From Amphritea balenae (GTDB lineage: Bacteria > Pseudomonadota > Gammaproteobacteria > Pseudomonadales > Balneatricaceae): a DNA stretch of 64,000 nucleotides. Position numbers and translations under genes: made by a program. Positions 1 to 9,621 of the stretch are shown piece after piece. Location: assembly GCF_003858655.1 (NCBI RefSeq), contig NZ_RQXV01000001.1, forward strand, positions 372,001 through 436,000, written 5' to 3'. Under the pieces are notes generated by a model. The model saw nothing but the letters and a program-made list of their open reading frames with translations. It searched no databases and was not told the DNA's origin. Numbering within the stretch: the first letter of the stretch is position 1; every line of letters starts with the position of its first letter.

Positions 1-425
1 AACCAAGTAACAATTTGAACATCAAAATCATGAAAATTATTATTAATGATCTGAGCAACGTTCTTAAAAAAAGGTAAAGCCTGACCTATCGCACGATCAT
101 CTCTATCGGGTGTCAATCCTGCATAATCAAAGAAAAACTCAGAACTTAAAATAACTGTATGGATTTTGAACTTTTTTATATCCCTTTTGATTTTTTTAAC
201 GAAACCAGATACAGATAATTGGTCCCCACCACCTGGAAAAACAGACGGAGATCCAGCCTCCTCAGAAAGTGCTCTAACAAAAGGATAATGCTGTTTTTGT
301 CCAAAATCTGGATAATAAAACCCACATTTCTTAAGCTTATTTCTATTATGATAAAGTAAACTTTGCAAAGCACTAGTACCAGTTTTTGGCATACCTAAGT
401 GAACATAAACCTTTACTTTTCTCAA
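1..425 (-). CDS. Sulfotransferase-like protein, N-terminal part (runs off the window)
   Basis: The reading frame is open from a TTG at 425 to the window edge, so only about 141 N-terminal residues are visible. It opens with a beta strand followed by GMPKTGTSALQ, which matches the 5'-phosphosulfate-binding loop (PxxGTT/S type) of PAPS-dependent sulfotransferases; the next part has the aligned helix and a conserved SSEFF segment. The TTG has a GAGG Shine-Dalgarno about 8 bases upstream; an in-frame ATG at 392 lies inside the loop and is too late. It is the last visible gene of a minus-strand polysaccharide operon, 57 bases after the DUF707 gene. Sulfation of the exported glycan is an inference from family and place; the C-terminal 3'-phosphate site is not visible. 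Confidence 0.7.
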   Translation of the reverse strand, partial: MRKVKVYVHLGMPKTGTSALQSLLYHNRNKLKKCGFYYPDFGQKQHYPFVRALSEEAGSPSVFPGGGDQLSVSGFVKKIKRDIKKFKIHTVILSSEFFFDYAGLTPDRDDRAIGQALPFFKNVAQIINNNFHDFDVQIVTW

Positions 426-481
426 AACAAACCTCAACCAAAATAGAATTAAGAATAAACCGCCAACCTAACAACCATCTC

Positions 482-1339
482 TTACCAATAAATCTTACAA
501 AAGAACTGATTATATATAATCTTCATATAATCATAAAAAGAGAACTCACCATTCAAAAACAACTTCCTGTTTTTTAAATAAAAAAACAATACATAAAATG
601 AAGCAGAAAACCTATTTCTAATTTTTTTACCTGAAGACAGTACGCCCGAATAGACAATCATATGATGCCTACCAAAGGAACATTCAGACATCAGCTGTTC
701 ACGCTCTCGAACTGAACTTTTGCCTACCTTTTTCATTTCCTTCTTAAGATGCTGCCCAAGAGGACGGCTATGACAGACTGCTAACTCGTCGATTATCGAT
801 ATCTTTTTATACTTCTCTGTAACAAACTTATGCCACAACCAGTCAATACCACAACCACTTTTAGTGTTTTCGAAATATGGCAATGATTTTTTCAGCTGCT
901 CCTTAGATAAAATAGGCGCCATGATCTCAACCATGCTTACATGACGGTGCCTGAATCCGGGACATTGTAGTGTTAGTTTATGAGAATAGTAACTATCTAG
1001 CGTTAAAGCCGGCTGAGATAGCTCAAACTTATTTTTTGCTACATAGCTAAATAGTTTATCAATATGCAAAACATCACATTCTATATCATCATCGACAAGC
1101 CAGAAATATTCATACTTTTCAATTAAAGTAGGATTATCTGAAAAGAAATTAAATATACCATCCCACTTTCCACCTTTAAAATAATGAAGATAATCAATAT
1201 GGTGTTTATCTGGAAAAGCTATATCCTGATAGCGGCTTATAGCTAAATCCCAAGACCTAAGATTCCTTGGATGAGTCAACCAATTTTGAATATGATGATC
1301 ACACCCTGTACGAACTAGCACTAATCCTTTCTTTTCCAA
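482..1339 (-). CDS. DUF707 family protein, putative glycosyltransferase
   Basis: A 285-residue protein with the layout of the DUF707 family: an opening LVLVRTG strand, RSWDLAIS, a DDD motif in YFWLVDDDIE at about residues 80-87, then LSQPALTLDSYYSH, VEIMAPI and a GCGIDWLW block, followed by a late His-Ser-Arg-Pro segment. The DDD motif resembles the metal- and sugar-nucleotide-binding DxD of GT-A glycosyltransferases, and the gene lies in a capsule operon, so a sugar-transfer role is likely; donor and acceptor are unknown. The start is a TTG with AGGT upstream. The C-terminal ~50 residues are Phe/Tyr-rich and may touch the membrane. Confidence 0.75.
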   Translation of the reverse strand: MEKKGLVLVRTGCDHHIQNWLTHPRNLRSWDLAISRYQDIAFPDKHHIDYLHYFKGGKWDGIFNFFSDNPTLIEKYEYFWLVDDDIECDVLHIDKLFSYVAKNKFELSQPALTLDSYYSHKLTLQCPGFRHRHVSMVEIMAPILSKEQLKKSLPYFENTKSGCGIDWLWHKFVTEKYKKISIIDELAVCHSRPLGQHLKKEMKKVGKSSVREREQLMSECSFGRHHMIVYSGVLSSGKKIRNRFSASFYVLFFYLKNRKLFLNGEFSFYDYMKIIYNQFFCKIYW

Positions 1340-1374
1340 ATTGTTACCTAATATCTATGCAGAAAATTAAATAA

Positions 1375-2496
<1,122 letters not shown>

Positions 2497-2538
2497 TCAT
2501 CAACGCAGGAACAAGAAAAAATCTCTTAATCATAAACA

Positions 2539-4329
2539 TTAAAAATACCTACTTATCCAATATTCGGGCTTAATCAAATCCTTATAGTCCGACTGATACT
2601 TGCTCTTAAGAGAAGGGTAATTATTCTTTAAAGAGATATAAGCTTTAATGAATCTGAACAACATGGAAAAAAACTGTTTTCTTGACCTTGAAAACTTAAC
2701 AAAAGTAAGACCGTCTCTCTGCTTTACAACAAACTCATCCATAAACATAACTTTTCCAATTGTTACATCACGAGCATCAACGTATTTACTATTTTTAGTT
2801 TTAAATGAAAACATATTCCTAACAAATGCTAAGACCCATACAAGAATAGTAGGACAGTTCCCAATCAAAGAATTAAAATGTGTTTCTTTCTGTAAAGGCG
2901 ACGTATTATTATCAATAGACTTGGGGCCAAAATCCCTTACAATATTTCGAATATCAGCCAATTTTCCTGGGTCACAAGTCAGCGTTTCCTCCGACCCAGC
3001 CAAATAATCTTCTATCGCTTTTATGCATAACTGAGCTGAATGGTATCTACAAGTTAATAAGTCCCTTAAGAAGATCGCAGTCAAACTTGACAGTTCATCT
3101 TTTATGTTTCTTTCAGCATAATGAATTGATCTCAAAACCAAGCGATTCTTTACTTCATAATAATACTGCCAACCATCAAGCTTTAAATAAAACGGTTCAT
3201 GCCAGACAACTAGCCCCGGTATAACAACCGTTTCAATCCCCGCTCTATTTAATCTAACCCCGTACTCAATATCATCACCACGAATAAAACATGGCATAGG
3301 GTATTTTACTTTTTCTACCGATTTTCTTGAAACACAAAAATACCACCACCCATTATAATCAAGCTTTTTCTGCACATTCAGTATGTCCAAGGAATCAACC
3401 TCTGACATACTAATATTATGATCAATCGGTTTCGGGGTTAATGTCTTTTCCTTTAATACAGCCCCATTTTCATATAAAACTGAAGGCTTTAAAATATCAA
3501 GCATCTGCCCGCCAACGGCAATATCTTCAGTTGAATATTTCAAAAAACCAAACAGACGCTCAAGGCTATAGGGCTCAAACATTATATCGTCATCACATAA
3601 GAGAACATGAGATATTTTCTTAATACTTAAAAGTTCATGAATACCTCTTGTAAAACCACCACAGCCGCCTAAGTTTTCCTGATTAACGACATTTATTAAT
3701 CCATTATTATTATCAAGAAAAGAATAAAAAGACTCTTCGCCCTTAAAGTCGTCCCCCTGATTAACAATTATTATTTTTTCTACAGCAGATTTTGAAATAT
3801 CATTTTCAATAATAGAACGAACTACTTTATCTAAATACTCAACTCTGTTGTACGTAGCAAAGCATACCCCAATTGAAACGTTTTTATTTTCAACCCCATC
3901 AAGACAACACCATTCTAACGACTCTATTTCAATATCATCAATAGCCTTAATTTCAACCCATAGGCGGGAATCAAACGTCGATTCACATTGATCTAAGCAA
4001 TATTTAAAATCAATAAGTTCATTATCATCAGAGGAACACTTATTAATTAGCTCCCTTGCTGAAGAGGCTCTCTTTCTAAAGATAGATACTTCACATTCAC
4101 CCTTTACTTTTACCCTAATGGATATATTTTTAACGCTTGTATGCTTCAACCATACAGATTCAAAAAATGAAGCAAAGAGGCTATCAAATTTAACTAACGT
4201 TCCTTTTGAAACGATTAGTTTTGAGCCATTGTAATAGGGAGAGGGTCCAAATTTTTTTTTGTTAAAGGAATAGGACAGTGTTTCAAAGTCACCATCCACA
4301 TTCACTGGAACACTATATAGAACTTCCAC
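2539..4329 (-). CDS. GlfT2-like galactofuranosyltransferase (GT2)
   Basis: A 596-residue protein with an N-terminal beta-rich domain (about 1-150) and a GT-A domain from about residue 152. The GT-A part shows CFATYNR, NQGDD, a GGCGGFTRG loop, the CDDDI metal site near 245-249, GWWYFCVSR, RGDDIEYG and a later VVWHEPF histidine; this series matches mycobacterial GlfT2-type polymerising galactofuranosyltransferases. The C-terminal ~150 residues are helical. The start is a GTG preceded by AAGGTGGTGAA. Together with glf it indicates a galactofuranose-containing polymer. Linkage and acceptor cannot be read from the sequence. Confidence 0.85.
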   Translation of the reverse strand: MEVLYSVPVNVDGDFETLSYSFNKKKFGPSPYYNGSKLIVSKGTLVKFDSLFASFFESVWLKHTSVKNISIRVKVKGECEVSIFRKRASSARELINKCSSDDNELIDFKYCLDQCESTFDSRLWVEIKAIDDIEIESLEWCCLDGVENKNVSIGVCFATYNRVEYLDKVVRSIIENDISKSAVEKIIIVNQGDDFKGEESFYSFLDNNNGLINVVNQENLGGCGGFTRGIHELLSIKKISHVLLCDDDIMFEPYSLERLFGFLKYSTEDIAVGGQMLDILKPSVLYENGAVLKEKTLTPKPIDHNISMSEVDSLDILNVQKKLDYNGWWYFCVSRKSVEKVKYPMPCFIRGDDIEYGVRLNRAGIETVVIPGLVVWHEPFYLKLDGWQYYYEVKNRLVLRSIHYAERNIKDELSSLTAIFLRDLLTCRYHSAQLCIKAIEDYLAGSEETLTCDPGKLADIRNIVRDFGPKSIDNNTSPLQKETHFNSLIGNCPTILVWVLAFVRNMFSFKTKNSKYVDARDVTIGKVMFMDEFVVKQRDGLTFVKFSRSRKQFFSMLFRFIKAYISLKNNYPSLKSKYQSDYKDLIKPEYWISRYF

Positions 4330-4350
4330 TTCACCACCTTATAAGATCGA

Positions 4351-5460
4351 TCAATCCCGATGATCTTTAATTATCAGTATCAGCATTTGCATTATCAAAC
4401 TGAGAAAAATCATAATAATTGCGAAAACCGTTGTGTTATAGAGTCTTCGAGGCTCTATAGCGTACTCTGGATAGGTCGGTTGCTGTAAAACTGATACCTG
4501 CTTCAGTTTTCTGGCCGCCTCAATACGGGTTCCTTCAAGAGCAACTAAAGCTGCCGAATAACTTTCTTGTGCAAAACGTGCTTTGAGCTCTAATACCTGA
4601 TACTGAATCGATAAAACGTTTAAAGCATTGCCTGATTGTTTTGCCATTCGTTGCTGTTCAGCAGCTATCTGATCACTAAGAGCATCTATCTGACTCTGCA
4701 CCCTAACCATTTCAGGGGATGTCTTACTCTGAAAACTTAACAATGACGCTTTTTTAATTTTAAGGCCAGACAGCTCTCCTTCGAGATTTGCTACAACCCC
4801 ACTCAGACTTTCGACAGTTCCCGTTGGAGAAACCAGGCCCTGTTCATTCTGGTAGTTGATCAGGGCTTGCTGTGCTATATCAAACTCTGAACTCAACTCT
4901 GAAACCTGCAGTTGTAAAAAACTAACCTGCTCTTGAGCCAGACGCTGCCCCATACTGTTCATATGCGCCTCCCCCTGGCTTAACAAAAAATTGGATATGG
5001 AATAAGCCATTTCAGGTGAAAATGCCTCAACCTTTATACGAAGTACCTGGGCATACTCATCCAGCTCAACCTGAATACGCTTAAGATAATACTCATGTAA
5101 TTCTTCAAGACTAACGTCCGCTGAACTTAATCGACTGACCAGATCAATCGAATCTTTAGAGTAGTGAGCTCTGAAATCCAACTCTTCTTCGAGTTTATTC
5201 ATCATGTCAACGGATAACAGGTAGTCACGTAGTAACAACATATCACTGCTTCCAGCTCCTCCTCCAGAGAGAAAGGACTGAAAATTTAGTGTTGGGGCTG
5301 CCAACTGAGGGCTTTCGAGTACCACATTACTCTGAGATACATACCGGTCACTGGCTATTACTGTCCAGTAAAAACTCACGAGCGCTATACTAATAACACA
5401 TATAAACCAACCTGGATGCTTATTAAACAATGCTTTCATTTGCTTATACGAGCCCCGCAC
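4351..5460 (-). CDS. kpsE: Capsule export inner-membrane protein, KpsE/CtrB/BexC-like
   Basis: A polysaccharide co-polymerase of the ABC-dependent capsule export system, bridging inner and outer membrane across the periplasm. It has one N-terminal transmembrane segment (about residues 17-37), a long periplasmic part rich in coiled coil (about 150-310), the PEYAIEPRRLYN segment that precedes the second membrane helix, and a C-terminal transmembrane segment (about 345-366). The length of 369 residues is usual. The listed start is a GTG; an ATG seven codons later (5439) is an alternative and neither has a strong ribosome site. It follows kpsT by 42 bases and precedes the galactofuranosyltransferase by 21. 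Confidence 0.88.
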   Translation of the reverse strand: MRGSYKQMKALFNKHPGWFICVISIALVSFYWTVIASDRYVSQSNVVLESPQLAAPTLNFQSFLSGGGAGSSDMLLLRDYLLSVDMMNKLEEELDFRAHYSKDSIDLVSRLSSADVSLEELHEYYLKRIQVELDEYAQVLRIKVEAFSPEMAYSISNFLLSQGEAHMNSMGQRLAQEQVSFLQLQVSELSSEFDIAQQALINYQNEQGLVSPTGTVESLSGVVANLEGELSGLKIKKASLLSFQSKTSPEMVRVQSQIDALSDQIAAEQQRMAKQSGNALNVLSIQYQVLELKARFAQESYSAALVALEGTRIEAARKLKQVSVLQQPTYPEYAIEPRRLYNTTVFAIIMIFLSLIMQMLILIIKDHRD

Positions 5461-5502
5461 TTGATAAACAACTGATCTTAAACTGAGCCATTCTCTTTCC
5501 TT

Positions 5503-6180
5503 TTACTTAGGAGCAAAGTTACTACTTGCATGGTATGCACTAATTGCGTCTTCGATATCATCAAACCAATGTGCCTTGCCATTATCAAGCCAGATACCCG
5601 CTTGACAAAGGTCCTTTAGTATACCCTCAGAGTGGGACACAATAATCAAACTGGACTGACCGACCCGTTCCTTGAAAACTTGCTGAGCTTTACGTTTGAA
5701 CCTACGATCACCCACAGATGTTGCCTCATCAGAAAGGTACACATCGAAGTTAAATGCCAGTGACAGGCCGAATCCCAACCTTGAACGCATACCCGATGAA
5801 TAAGTTCTTACTGGTTCATCAAAAGCAGAGCCGATCTCAGCAAACTCTTCAACGCTCCTGATAATTTCATCCATCGTTTCATCAGCCTGACCAAAATGCA
5901 GACGAGCAACAAACTTAACATTCTGACGGCCAGTCATTGAGCCTTTGAGGCCTCCTCTCAGACCAATTGGCCAGGAAACCCGGCAATCTCTGATAATTTT
6001 GCCCTTGTCAGGCTCATCCATACCCGCAATCAGTTTCAGAAGTGTTGATTTACCCGCACCATTCGGGCCGACCAGTCCCACACTTACATTTGAAGGAATA
6101 TCAATATTGATATCTTTCAACACCCAGTCACTACCATGATGATTATGGTAACGTTTATACAAATTTTGAATACTGATCAT
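5503..6180 (-). CDS. kpsT: Capsule polysaccharide ABC transporter ATPase
   Basis: The nucleotide-binding subunit of the KpsMT/CtrDC/BexAB-type exporter, which drives lipid-linked capsule chains across the inner membrane. Visible motifs are Walker A GPNGAGKS (residues 38-45), the signature SSGMR (128-132), Walker B VYLSDE (147-152) and a switch His in IVSHSEG. At 225 residues it is the short KpsT type without a C-terminal carbohydrate-binding domain, which argues against an O-antigen Wzt. Its ATG overlaps the stop of kpsM by 4 bases, so the two are translationally coupled. Confidence 0.95.
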   Translation of the reverse strand: MISIQNLYKRYHNHHGSDWVLKDINIDIPSNVSVGLVGPNGAGKSTLLKLIAGMDEPDKGKIIRDCRVSWPIGLRGGLKGSMTGRQNVKFVARLHFGQADETMDEIIRSVEEFAEIGSAFDEPVRTYSSGMRSRLGFGLSLAFNFDVYLSDEATSVGDRRFKRKAQQVFKERVGQSSLIIVSHSEGILKDLCQAGIWLDNGKAHWFDDIEDAISAYHASSNFAPK

Positions 6181-6962
6181 TTCACTTTCACCCGAGCTTC
6201 AAAGCGAATATGCAGCAGTAATCCGGTTGTGATAAACGCCAGCGCCCAGAACCAGAGATATAACAAATCTACACCGGGCAACAATCGATAAGCAGGAAAA
6301 AAAGCAGACCGTAGTACTTCAATTCCATGTACTATCGGATTTACTAATACGTAAGGCAGTAGATTTTGCGGGATGAAATTTAGTGGAAATATCACACCGG
6401 AAATCAGCAACAAAGGTGTGGTAGTTATTTTCACAACCCTTTCAACTTCAGCTATCAAACTACTAAGCACTGAAAAAGTCAGTCCTAGCCCCGCTCCTAA
6501 CATCCAGAGCGAAAACCAGGCAAAAAGAGCCATCAAGGGATCAGCCGGAAGCATATCAATTTCTAATAAAATTCCACCAAATATAAAGACTAAAAAGATG
6601 AAGCTCTTTAACATGCCTTCCAGATAGCAGCGAACAAGAACGGTATCAACAGGTTTAATCTGACGATAGGCAAACAGACTGTTATTTGCTGACACCGCCC
6701 CCAGGGCCCGCATCATATTTTCACGAAATAACGTAAAACCAAATAAACCCACAACCAACCATGGAACAAATTCAGCACCAGGGACAATCTTTCCCTTTCC
6801 CATCGCAATTGTTCTCACCGCGATCATAATTAAAACCATAGCAATTGGCTCAGCCAGCATCCAGAACCATGCCATTCGATCGGCCATGGTTCTGGCAACC
6901 GCCTCTCGCATAAACATGGCATACCATGCACTACGTGTGACTTGCCAGGGAGTTCGAATCAA
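6177..6962 (-). CDS. kpsM: Capsule polysaccharide ABC transporter permease
   Basis: An ABC-2 type permease of 261 residues with about six hydrophobic segments, the usual size for KpsM/BexB/CtrC. The N-terminal amphipathic stretch containing MFMREAVARTMADRMAWFW and the LISGVIFPLNFIPQ loop are typical of this family. It forms the channel for the capsule polymer, with KpsT as the motor. The listed start is a TTG with GGTGGGA upstream; the next ATG would remove conserved N-terminal residues. It lies 44 bases after kpsD on the same strand. Confidence 0.93.
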   Translation of the reverse strand: MIRTPWQVTRSAWYAMFMREAVARTMADRMAWFWMLAEPIAMVLIMIAVRTIAMGKGKIVPGAEFVPWLVVGLFGFTLFRENMMRALGAVSANNSLFAYRQIKPVDTVLVRCYLEGMLKSFIFLVFIFGGILLEIDMLPADPLMALFAWFSLWMLGAGLGLTFSVLSSLIAEVERVVKITTTPLLLISGVIFPLNFIPQNLLPYVLVNPIVHGIEVLRSAFFPAYRLLPGVDLLYLWFWALAFITTGLLLHIRFEARVKVK

Positions 6963-7006
6963 AATCCCACCAATTTTTTTATCCTAATGAGATAAATCAT
7001 TTTGAA

Positions 7007-8722
7007 CTAGATATCATTAATAACTTTAGCCGACACGGCTAACTGATAAAGGATTTGAGTAATACTGGTTGCCAGTTGAAGGTTTTTTGTGGGCGCCTTA
7101 GGCAAAACCAGAATTTCATCACCAGCCTTCAAGTCAACATCCATAGCCGCGCGTACTTCGCCATTTTGACGAATAATTAAGATATGATCATCATCAGCAT
7201 GCTGACTAAAGCCACCCGCACCCTCGATGTATTCATTAACGTCTCGGCCAGCGACAAATACTACCGATTGTGGAACCAACACTTCACCACTGATCAGTAA
7301 AGAATCTTCTATCTCTGGAATACTGATTACATCACCGTCTTGCAATCTGATATTCGCGATATGATCATTACTAGCGACAACCAGTCGTCCATTAGGCTCT
7401 GCTTTGGAAGCCCTGGTGATAAAACGACTAATCAGCTCTGCTTCCTGAACTCTGATAGCAGCTTCTTGCGGTGTTGATGAAGAAGCCCCAAGATAAGTAG
7501 TTTCTAGTCTTTTCAGACTCTCCTCTAAAGACGCCTTCTGACGTAGCGCTACACTCTTTCTCTTTATAGAAATACTTGAAACATCGGTGATACCCTCCGG
7601 AACGGCGATAGTATTCAGAAAATCATGCAGCATTACATCCCGTGGCATTGAGTGACGGGAAGGTCCATAGTAACTCCCCTCTATTTCAACCACGATTATT
7701 TCAGAACGCTTATCAATACTTAACTGCACCTCATCACCATCTGACAACAACTGTGTCTGAAACTCTGATAAAGTCAGATAATCTGAATAGGGTTGACTGT
7801 CTTTTTCAGACTGAATAAGTACATGCGAGACTCTCGGTTTAATACGCGCTAACTCTAGTAAAGCCCGCCCTGACATCTCATTCTTTTTCAATTCGTAGCG
7901 ATAAGAACGTTCAACATCTCCCGACACCAAAACAGTAGCTTTCCGTTCTTTTACAACCAGCGTATCGCCATCCCTGAACTGAGGTCGTGGCAAAATACCT
8001 TTCAATAAAAAATCATACAGATCAATACTATAGATAACGTCACCCCCACGCATCACATCGATACTGCGATAAGAACCCAAGCTATCGTCAACGCCACCAG
8101 CCTGATCAAGGAAGTAGACTAATGAATCATTTGGCGTTCCTGCATACTGACCAGGTTTGGCTACATACCCTGTGACAAAAACAGCTACAGGCTGCACTCC
8201 CTGCACTTGAGTGTATACATGGACATTCTCGGGATACACTGATCTAACTGCAGCTCTGATACTGGAATCAAAAGCTTTATGACTCAGCCCCTGAACCTTA
8301 ACAGGACCGATAGAAGGGATAAAAACATTTCCACGGGCATCAACAGGAATAACCTGTTCCAGCTCAACGGCACCCCATATTCGCAGTACTACCAGGTCCC
8401 CTGGTGTTATCAGATATTCAGCGTTCAGACCATCTGCACGTAACCCACGAAAACCACCATCGAATAGCTGGCTACCAAAAGGCTTAATGTCTCCACTTAT
8501 CAGCTGATCAGATGCAGGGAGGGTTGCATAAGTACCTGTACGCCAATTTGTCTGGGTATCAATCGACTCATTAACAGAATTACTGTCGAGCGAAGCTACA
8601 GAGCTGATATCCCCTGCGGTCTCAACTGCCGCTGAAATATGAGCGGCAAAGCCAACATAAACAAAACAAAGCGCATATAAAAAAGAGAACTGTCTGGGTA
8701 ACATTTTCATTAAAAAATCCAT
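7007..8722 (-). CDS. kpsD: Outer-membrane polysaccharide export protein, KpsD-like (OPX)
   Basis: The 571-residue protein has an N-terminal signal sequence ending near the Ala-rich HISAAVETA segment, then a polysaccharide export domain (YLITPGDLVVLRIWG..., about residues 103-190), followed by several SLBB-type beta-grasp repeats. It has no lipobox cysteine, as in E. coli KpsD and unlike Wza. It should form the periplasm and outer-membrane part of the capsule channel and contact KpsE. It heads the kpsD-M-T-E block and lies 42 bases after the small lipoprotein gene. Start ATG is clear from the signal peptide. Confidence 0.9.
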   Translation of the reverse strand: MDFLMKMLPRQFSFLYALCFVYVGFAAHISAAVETAGDISSVASLDSNSVNESIDTQTNWRTGTYATLPASDQLISGDIKPFGSQLFDGGFRGLRADGLNAEYLITPGDLVVLRIWGAVELEQVIPVDARGNVFIPSIGPVKVQGLSHKAFDSSIRAAVRSVYPENVHVYTQVQGVQPVAVFVTGYVAKPGQYAGTPNDSLVYFLDQAGGVDDSLGSYRSIDVMRGGDVIYSIDLYDFLLKGILPRPQFRDGDTLVVKERKATVLVSGDVERSYRYELKKNEMSGRALLELARIKPRVSHVLIQSEKDSQPYSDYLTLSEFQTQLLSDGDEVQLSIDKRSEIIVVEIEGSYYGPSRHSMPRDVMLHDFLNTIAVPEGITDVSSISIKRKSVALRQKASLEESLKRLETTYLGASSSTPQEAAIRVQEAELISRFITRASKAEPNGRLVVASNDHIANIRLQDGDVISIPEIEDSLLISGEVLVPQSVVFVAGRDVNEYIEGAGGFSQHADDDHILIIRQNGEVRAAMDVDLKAGDEILVLPKAPTKNLQLATSITQILYQLAVSAKVINDI

Positions 8723-8764
8723 TTTGAATCTGACTATGACACAGGATTTAAAGCATATTCGAAA

Positions 8765-9121
8765 TCAATGAACCGGAGCGAAAAGTTGCCATTTACCAGG
8801 CACTAGCTGACATGCAATATATGACTGATTGGCATTCCCACCTTCTACAACCACTTTTCTGCACGTACGCCCACTTGCAGCATAATACTCAGGAGCAGCT
8901 ACCAGCGTCATACTATTCATCCCATTTGATTTTAACGACAAGGACAAATCACCGGCCACCTGACTCAACATACTCCCCTCTTCTCCCTCAATCAGATAGG
9001 TAAGGCCAACTAATGAATTCACGTTTACTGGAGCCATAACCGCTTTAGACGCTGAAGAACAACCACTCATCAGAGCGACAATGGTCAGGGGAAATATAAT
9101 TAGATATTTACTGATTTTCAT
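8765..9121 (-). CDS. Small lipoprotein, function unknown
   Basis: A 118-residue protein with a lipoprotein signal: a basic start, a hydrophobic stretch and a LMSGC lipobox, so Cys about 20 should be acylated. The mature part contains RTCRKVV and an IACQLVPGKWQLF tail; paired cysteines followed by a Gly-x-Trp end recall the C-terminal domain of surface-antigen/DVU3141-type proteins, but the match is weak and only by eye. I use the ATG at 9121; a TTG 9 bases upstream is possible. As first gene of the export operon it may be an accessory outer-membrane lipoprotein for capsule assembly, which is inference. Confidence 0.7.
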   Translation of the reverse strand: MKISKYLIIFPLTIVALMSGCSSASKAVMAPVNVNSLVGLTYLIEGEEGSMLSQVAGDLSLSLKSNGMNSMTLVAAPEYYAASGRTCRKVVVEGGNANQSYIACQLVPGKWQLFAPVH

Positions 9122-9251
9122 TTCAACCAAAAGACACTATTTGCTATTCGAAAGAAGACCCAAGGATATATCATAAGGCTTAAAAAGCACACTTTAAATC
9201 AGCAAACATGCAAGCTTAATACACCATTACAGTTGAGAACTGAACATTTTT

Positions 9252-9275
9252 CACACAATCACAGCAGATTGTGTG
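9252..9275. repeat. Perfect inverted repeat in the capsule operon leader region
   Basis: CACACAATC, six bases, then GATTGTGTG. It lies about 130 bases upstream of the lipoprotein start codon. On the minus strand it is followed by AAAAATG rather than a U tract, so it is more likely an operator or 5' leader hairpin than a terminator for that strand. Confidence 0.55.
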
Positions 9276-9383
9276 GCTTCAGTATCCCCGCCTATTTTCC
9301 CGGTATGTTCTATGTATCTAAAACAGGGTCTCTTCCTACCGAACTTCCTGCTATTTCTAAAAAACGTACTTAATTAATAACAG

Positions 9384-9393
9384 CCCCCCCCCA
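9384..9393. repeat. Run of ten C (poly-G on the minus strand)
   Basis: A homopolymer of ten C in an otherwise AT-rich gap between the glycosyltransferase-like gene and the capsule export operon. Tracts of this kind slip in replication and can change promoter spacing; whether a promoter spans it is not known. Confidence 0.7.
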
Positions 9394-9621
9394 GACCTTG
9401 ATATTAATCATTGAAACCAAGATCAATTCACCCATCCACCCAGCCATTTCCGCTTCAATAACGACATGCACAAAACACCATATAAGAAAAGAAAATCAAA
9501 ACATTTCGATTGCAAAAACAATAAATATAAACACAGCCTTTGCCCACATCGCTATCTCAATAAAAGAACGGTGACGTTAATAATATTTTAAACGCCTTTC
9601 TCTTATATAGAAAAAAAAACA

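Larger units (their letters stand above)
9122..9621. other. Gene-free AT-rich gap upstream of the capsule export operon
   Basis: No convincing coding frame on either strand. It must contain the promoter of the minus-strand lipoprotein-kps operon. Visible landmarks are a perfect 9-bp inverted repeat with a 6-base loop (9252-9275) and a run of ten C residues (9384-9393). I looked for a JUMPstart/ops element and did not find one. Confidence 0.6.

Noticed and set aside
9122-9621. JUMPstart/ops element for RfaH control of the capsule operon
   Set aside because: No GGCGGTAGC-type ops core on the operon strand.
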